Positions 57,925 through 64,000 of a stretch of 64,000 nt of DNA are shown here, piece by piece. Position 1 is the stretch's first letter, and each line of letters begins with the position of its first letter. The notes under the pieces were generated by a model, which did not search any database, was not told the DNA's origin, and was given only the letters and a program-made list of their open reading frames with translations. This DNA is from Cryptomeria japonica (Eukaryota; Streptophyta; Pinopsida; Cupressales; Cupressaceae). The position numbers were made by a program, and so were the translations under genes. The stretch is taken from the NCBI RefSeq assembly GCF_030272615.1, contig NC_081412.1:689326083-689390082 (forward strand), given 5' to 3'.

Positions 57925-60126
57925 CATCATGAAGTGATGTTATATCAAAGAAGAATAAAACACAATGAATGGAAAGGATAAGGACTAGTAGCATGATACC
58001 CCAGTCATAGGTGAGATGAGGAAGTATAATGAGAAGGTAGTAGTATGCCCCCTCGAGAGGACATGTGGGTTCTAAGAATGTGGGTGTGCTCTTGAAATGG
58101 ATTAGAGGACTAGAGGATTGAGGATGAAAGCATGTAAAAAGGATAAGGATGATGAAGGCGGAATGAATGAATTAGAGTCTCCAAGATAAATGGATGAAAT
58201 GAGATGAATGAATAAAATGAAGTGGATGGGATTTCTTATTATGTAGATGTGGAGAGAAAACCTAGTTTTGATTTTTCAATGGAAGATCTACACCACTGAC
58301 TATAGAAGTTGGGATGTTGTGAATATCCAATGTGTGGACTAGACTCTCAGACAATAGGTATCTCAATGCACATAAGTTTGCAAAACACCGATGATAGTGT
58401 AGATGTGAGACTATAGGATTATGCAAGACAAACCATCAAACATGCCATACCACTAAAAATATGCCCCATTATACACCAACCATGACATGTCGAGATATAG
58501 GATGATCAAGGCAGCCCTGAACAGGTATAGTCCTGGGACGTAAGATGAAAATCAAAGCGAAAATCTAAATCATGCAAAAAATATGCACCTGACCAACTGA
58601 TATCTCTTGCCAATTGTAGGACATGGATCTAGATATACTGCCGAACATGGGAAGGATACATCCCGATGGGCAAGTGATCGATTTGGATAAACTTCCATAC
58701 ATGGGAAGGATGCATCCCGATGGGCAGGGTGTAGATAGATTGATTAATGACAAAAGATAAGCTAGTTGTGCAGGGTCTATAGATGGGAGGATTGTCGCTA
58801 ATATTTGATTAGCATAGTATGGATGGGTGTTTGGATTATGCACAAGTCAATATAAGCTCAGATAGATGGGAAAAGCTCAATTTGAAGGGAAAGATTAGTG
58901 TGATGGGGGTCATAAATGGATTGGATAACATGGGAGGGGGATTAATGATTGAGTAGGAGTGGATGGGATGGGGAGTATGATTGGATATGATGGGATTGGA
59001 TTGTGGATATAGGATAAATGGATAGGGACCAATGACAAGGGAGATCCAAGACTTGGTAAAAGGATGGGTGCATGAAGAGACTGCTTATATAGGAGATGGA
59101 GGCATTAAGTAGATGGAAGGTGGTAGGATATGGAGTAAAACATGAAAGATAGGTGGAATGATGATCCAATAACTATGTTTCAAAGGAGGAAAATGCCACA
59201 CTAAAGGTAGTGCAATTAAGGATGGAAGGATGGTGGATAAAGATGTATGAGATGGAATTATAATGTGGAATGGATATGAATAAAGGAGAAAATTTAGGCT
59301 TAAAATTTTTAAAGAATGCATATACATTATTTTTGCCTCTATCTTGATCAAGACTAAAGGTAGGAAGGATGGAGTATTTGTATAGGATGAGATGGAGGAT
59401 ATGTATAGGATAGTCAAGATCAAAGATAGGGAAGGATGATGGACTTAGATAGGATGATGGATATTGGATGAAGGATAAATGGATTGGATGCAAATGGTAG
59501 GGTAGTATGGATGAATCTTTCCCCCAAGTGTAGAGTGCAAGAGGATGAAGGGACAACACATGGTGCTTGTTTACCAAGTTTTCATCATGGTACTTACCCA
59601 AGATGCCACTAGAAGTGGGTTTCACCATTGGATGGATTTTTTCTCTTTACTTATTTTTTTGTTTCTTTTTTTTTTGGAAATAGTTTGGATGGATAGGGAT
59701 GAGGATAAGTGGGTGTGGAAGATAATGTATTCATGAAGGTGAGATGGAGGGAGGACTCAATCATATAGTTCCATGGATAGTATCCTTTAAAGATGTGATA
59801 TATTGAACCAAGAAATAGATGGGAAGATGAAATGGATGGAAGATGGAGGAGGATAAGGATTTATGCAAAATCTTGAATTAAAGGGATGGGATTATGGAAA
59901 ATGGATGGGGTTGTGGAAGAATTGTAGATAAATGGATGGGGATGTTGGGAGGATCAATATTAGCACACACCTTGAAGGGTGGTGAAGTCGTGGCAGAGAG
60001 GATTTTAAAGTATATGGAGGATAAAATATGGTTTTGGGGATATGAGGACCCAAAATAGATGAAGGGCATGAGGGACTTAAGATAGTAGATTTTGGGACAT
60101 AAGGACCCAAAATGGATTTTGAATAT

Positions 60127-60228
60127 GGAGGATTTTTAGATGGAAGATTGTAGGACTTATGGAGGATTTTTAGATGGAAGATTGCAGGACTTATGGAGGA
60201 TTTTTAGATGGAAGATTGGAGGACTTAT
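60127..60228. repeat. Three tandem 34-bp repeats in Tat-2
   Basis: Three head-to-tail copies of a unit starting GGAGGATTTTTAGATGGAAG and ending GGACTTAT differ at one base in the middle (GATTGT, GATTGC, GATTGG). Confidence 0.92.
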
Positions 60229-62895
60229 GAGTGACTGGGCAACTTTGTTTAGAGGTGGGGATTTTCTCTCCTTTGCTAGTAATATTTCTTGAATAAAATT
60301 GCAGAGAAAGGACTTGGAGGATGGGGATCATGTGGATTTTGGAGGATGAGGATTATGCAGAGGTTTAATGTTAGACAAAATATGGTGTAAGGGACTTGGA
60401 TGGGGAGTGGATATGATGGAGATGTTATAAAAAGATGGGGATTGAGAATTTGATGGGTAGAAAGATGGAGGTATACATATTGGATTAGAGGAGTATGTGG
60501 ATGAGGGATAATATGAGGACATGGATGAGGGATAAGATGGATTTCCCTTGTCAAAGGTAGGGGAACGATAAGGAATGTGAGATAAATTAGGATTGACTTG
60601 GTAAGTGGGTTGGGGAGGGAGACATGGGTCGGAAGAAGTCGGATAGCATTGAGGAATGCATGAGCTAGATGGGCATGGTTGATAGGGTGATCCTTGAACC
60701 ATAACCATTTCCTCAATTCAATCCATGATGTTTGAATGTGGATTTTGAATAGCTGACTTTTGCTTTCATGAGTGTGTGTATACCGTGCAAGAGTAACCTC
60801 AAAATGTTGAGAATGGTGGTGATAAGTTGGAATTGGATGAATGTGACTTAGTCAAGAAAGGTGATGGGATGATGTTAGATGAAGATGAGGACTAGGAATT
60901 AGCAACTTTGGGTTTGATTTGGATTGATTTGATTTGATTTTATTTGCCTGGATTGGGTTGGGTTTGATTTTATTAGATTGGATTGGTCCTTGGATTAGGA
61001 AAAGATTGATTAGATTAAAATGACACCTTAGCCCTTGGATTAGGACTTAGATGGGAATTGATGATGTTAACCACAAAGAAAGGTGACAACCAAGCTAGGT
61101 AAAATTTAGACCTTTACAATTAATCAAGCCTTCTTCTACTGAGGGTAGCCTTATGTTCCTAAGAAAAAGAGGGTAAAAGGATTAGGATTTTGATCAACCC
61201 GAAATGATTGAGAAAAGGTACTTGGGGGAGATTATTTCCCAAGCACAAAAGCTAATTGATGATTGATTAACAAAATAAAGGTCTAAATTAAACTTTCACA
61301 AAGTGTCGACCTTAGGATAAGGTTGATTGATTGATTGGATAATTTAATTGATTAGATTGATTAGGATTGATTGGGATTTTGGATATTTGATTAGGTTAAT
61401 GTGCTAAGTCCTTAAGGATGGAATGAAAATTATTATGGAATAATGAGTTGATGATAGGCAGAAGAAGGGGATGGTTACCTAAGACTAGATTGATGATTGG
61501 ATAGAGATATTGGTTGGGGATTGATGATCGTTTAGATGGATGAAAATTTATCGGGGATTTAGCTCAAATGAAGATGATAAAATAAGGGTTTGACAATGAC
61601 AAAGTGAAAATTGAATAGTTTGGTCGAATGTTTGGTCAAATTTGGGAATGTTTTGGATGTTATCTACTCTTGGCAAGAGAAATCAAATAATAACAAGCAC
61701 ATTGGCCAAGGCAACACTTTATGACAAGTGTGAATGTGAAGGGGGCCTAGATTAGCTGAAACAATATTTTACTAGTTTTGCACAAAATGAAGACACTCAT
61801 CAGACATACAAATTAGGCTAGAAGATGGAACCATTCAATAGGCCTCTCGCACAAGCAATACCTCAAACAAGTAGACAAATAGAGATTCTAGTAGCACTGA
61901 CTCCCCCTTACAGTGCACTCACTTCTCGTGCATACCAAATTCTCTTACCCAAAGATCTGAGGACCTAATATATGGGGAATTCTTGTCTCATCTTGAGTGG
62001 GTACATGAGAGGTAACTTCAAGGTACGATTTGCATCCCCTACACTATGAATGTGGGATTTGGGCTACTACAACAAGGTTCTTAGTGTAATTATGAGGGTC
62101 ACCAATCCAATGATGAATTCTTGAAGCAAGCTAATTAAGGATTTAACTAAGCTTATCAATGAAAAGGGGGCCTCCACTTATGTCAAATTCACTTAGCGCT
62201 TCAACCACTTGACCGACATATTTATATAGAAGCTCGAAAAACCCACTTGAGATCATGCCGAGAGAGTCAATAGCCCTGATGTGTCCCAATTTGAACTACC
62301 CTTGTGAGGTGATGAAATCCCCAATCAAGAATAGCCCTCAACTACAAAAGAAAAATGTAGGTGTTGTCAATCACCTCTCTCATCACCCAAGGTCCATGAA
62401 GGCGATGGGAGAGGATAATAGGCGTGATAGTGGGTCCACCCTACACAATGTACAAGTGCACTAAACACAAAATACACATGTTCTTTTTAGGACCAAATTA
62501 AAGATTTTTGCTAATCTAGAATGCAAAAAAAATAAACTAAATCTAGTGGAAAAGATGATGGTCTTCAACAAAATGTCCTGCAAAAGGGTGTTAGTAGTCG
62601 GATTTTATGTCTTGGATATGTGAAAAAGTTGCAAGGATAGCAAAGTTAGCAAAATTTTGAAAATAAGCACTTACAATAGAGACGTTGAAGTGCAAGCGCA
62701 GATGTTGATTGAGGCCCTCCACATAAAAAGTTAGCATCAAATTCAAAAATTGAAAAAAAATTGAGAGTAGGTAGGAATAAGCAGAGACATTGAAGTGAAG
62801 GCACAAACGTTGATTGAGGTCATGCACAGAAAAAAGATTAGCCTACAAAAATTCAAAATTTTAAATTTTAAAAACAAGGGGGAAAAGTATCCAGG

Positions 62896-63115
62896 TGGAG
62901 ACGTTGAAGGTATGTGTATACGTTGATCCATTGATTGAACTATGCTCAGACATTGAAAATGTGTGCATACGTTGATCTGTGGATTGAACTATGATCATAC
63001 ATCGAAGGTATGCTCATATGTTGATTTGTGGATTGAACTATGCTCATACGTTGAAGGTATGTGCATATATTGATCTGTGGATCAGTGCATGCGCAGACAT
63101 TGATTTGCAACTTTT
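62896..63115. repeat. 49-bp tandem repeats in Tat-2 leader
   Basis: Four to five units of about 49 bp built on CAGACGTTGAAGGTATGTGC, CATACGTTGATCTGTG and GATTGAACTATGCT. Two shorter relatives (GACGTTGAAGTG...CGTTGATTGAGG) precede at 62680-62720 and 62785-62825. They lie just inside the Tat-2 primer site. Confidence 0.85.
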
Positions 63116-63300
63116 AATATAAAAAACTCAAAAAAAAGTTAGTGGTAAAATTTAAATTTAAATGGAAAATTTGAAGGACTAAATTGGAGATGTCAAAACA
63201 ATAGAGTGGAGGCACTGAAATGCAGACACATACATTGATCTGCTAACCTGCGAGGAAAATTCTTAAAAAATAACAAAAATCATTAACTTCAAGGGATGTG

Positions 63301-63319
63301 GGTCCCACTGGGCATGCCA
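63301..63319 (-). promoter_or_regulatory. Tat-2 primer binding site
   Basis: The minus strand reads TGGCATGCCCAGTGGGACC three bases from the LTR end; a TGGCAYGCCC start is of a kind seen in plant gypsy elements. The tRNA is not assigned. Confidence 0.75.
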
Positions 63320-63322
63320 AAA

Positions 63323-63449
63323 TGAAGAGGGGAAAATCCAAAGCCTAATGGTTAGTGTATAAACCAAATAAACCATTATACCTTAGCTTCTACTCTTCCT
63401 CCGATTGAGCTTGATGAAGTAGAGGCGCCCTTGTTGCTCTACTTGATTT
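63323..63449 (-). repeat. Tat-2 5' LTR fragment
   Basis: 127 bases match 56740-56913 apart from a deletion of about 47 bases. It is broken at 63449 by the next copia LTR, with GATTT (63445-63449) as the expected left duplication. Confidence 0.85.
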
Positions 63450-64000
63450 TGACAGTATGATGAAATAAGTATCTGGTAGATTACTGAGAAGTGGGGGTGA
63501 ATCAGTAAATAGAAAAATTTATACAAACTTTCCCAATCTCAATCTCAATCACACAAAGTAAACTTATCAATGAAATACCACTGTCAAGATCAATACTCGT
63601 AAGAAAACTCGATTGACTATTACAACAACTTAATAGTAAACAACATTAAACTTGTAAACATAAAAATACTTTATCATATGTCAACATACTCCATTTCTTA
63701 ATACTTTCGGTTATCATGCTTTATCAAAAATAGTTAAGTAGTTAATCAAATCAACAATAAGATCATAACCAAAAAAACATTCACCACATGACACAAGTAT
63801 TTTTGACATGGAAACCCAACTAAGTAAAAACCACGGTGAGATGGGACTCACAAGATAATATCTAAACTCTTCTAAAGTTCACCCTATTAGGAGCCAAACC
63901 TGTTAAAGCTTTTACAAAAGTCTTGTTAAGAAATGATCCTGTGAGGAATCACCTGATTAAGGGATTGACTACAAATGCCTTGTTAGAAGCAAATACCTTA
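63450..64000 (-). repeat. Copia LTR of the 18913 family, runs off the window
   Basis: Starts (plus strand) TGACAGTATGATGAAATAAG and matches 18913-19450 with many substitutions, including the GGGGGTGAATCAGTAA tract, CACTGTCAAGATCAATACTC and TTAGGAGCCAA. Whether it is a solo LTR or the end of a full element cannot be told from this window. Confidence 0.88.

Larger units (their letters stand above)
57925..63300 (-). other. Tat-2 internal region without recognisable protein
   Basis: About 5.4 kb. From roughly 57950 to 61000 the plus strand is rich in purines (GGATGG, GATGAG, GGAGGA words), so the element sense strand is pyrimidine-rich. Open stretches there (for example 60276-60716) encode only Pro/Ser/Ile/His-rich low-complexity peptides. 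Two near copies of ACATGGGAAGGAT..CATCCCGATGGGCA lie about 60 bases apart at 58644-58735. It fits a large retrotransposon derivative that borrows enzymes. Confidence 0.75.
56740..64000 (-). mobile_element. Tat-2: non-autonomous gypsy-like LTR element, extends past window
   Basis: Minus strand: 5' LTR from 63323 rightward (interrupted at 63450), primer site 63319-63301, 5.4 kb internal region, polypurine tract 57924-57904, 3' LTR 57903-56740. The first 5' LTR bases match the 3' LTR end closely (TGAAGAGGGGAAAAT...GCCTAATGGTTAGTG). The left duplication should be GATTA (56735-56739). No retroviral protein is recognisable inside. Confidence 0.85.

Noticed and set aside
59085-59628. Overlapping His/Ser/Leu-rich minus-strand frames
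   Set aside because: Same cause: stop-poor pyrimidine-rich strand of Tat-2.
60276-60716. 146- and 126-codon Pro/Ser/His-rich frames on the minus strand
   Set aside because: Low-complexity translation of purine-rich GGATGG-type DNA, overlapping in two frames with no motif.

Overview
This window is nuclear DNA of a large, repeat-choked plant genome. Every coding stretch I can identify belongs to a plant LTR retrotransposon: Ty1/copia, Ty3/gypsy chromovirus, or Ty3/gypsy Tat lineage. I see no intact host gene, tRNA, rRNA, CRISPR array or bacterial signal. Long degraded intervals between elements and the lack of host exons over 64 kb fit a gymnosperm or similarly inflated genome. That placement is inference.

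Layout. Positions 1-2432 hold the 5' half of a minus-strand copia element (copia-1: LTR, primer site, gag, start of protease). Twenty bases further on, a nearly complete plus-strand gypsy chromovirus fills 2453-14917. It has 3.7-3.8 kb LTRs, a CTTAT target duplication, an initiator-Met primer site, and gag-pol in one uninterrupted frame broken only by nonsense codons. After flanking DNA comes a solo copia LTR (15616-17125, duplication AATGG). From about 18.3 to 31.4 kb lies a minus-strand Tat-type gypsy element (Tat-1) with two RNase H domains, a 27-bp repeat array beyond integrase and four blocks of 21-bp repeats in its leader. Its integrase gene is split by a second solo copia LTR (18913-20322, duplication AATGA). 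Positions 31856-39477 are a complete minus-strand copia element (copia-2, duplication TTTTG), again in one frame with stops only.

Positions 39483-44007 are old AT-rich DNA with a degenerate local repeat and two unrecognised decayed reading frames. From 44008 to 56739 runs an older plus-strand copia element (copia-A), 5'-truncated and interrupted twice. The first insert is 4851 bp with TG...CA ends and a CTAGT duplication; it carries a decayed reading frame of about 1,036 codons that I do not recognise. The second is 1683 bp with a CCATG duplication, probably a solo LTR. The 3' LTR of copia-A is entered by a third gypsy-like element (Tat-2, 56740 to beyond 64000, minus strand) that has LTRs, primer site and polypurine tract but no recognisable protein. 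The 5' LTR of Tat-2 is broken in turn by a copia LTR of the 18913 family at the right edge.

How it fits together. The window is a stratified nest whose insertion order can be read from target duplications and restored reading frames. No element here looks capable of autonomous movement. The observations most worth following are the 4.85-kb insert with its unknown protein and no paired LTRs; the nonsense codons of the chromovirus, all explicable by C-to-T change at CAG and CGA; the six-palindrome cluster in its LTRs; and the phased 21-bp repeats in the Tat-1 leader.
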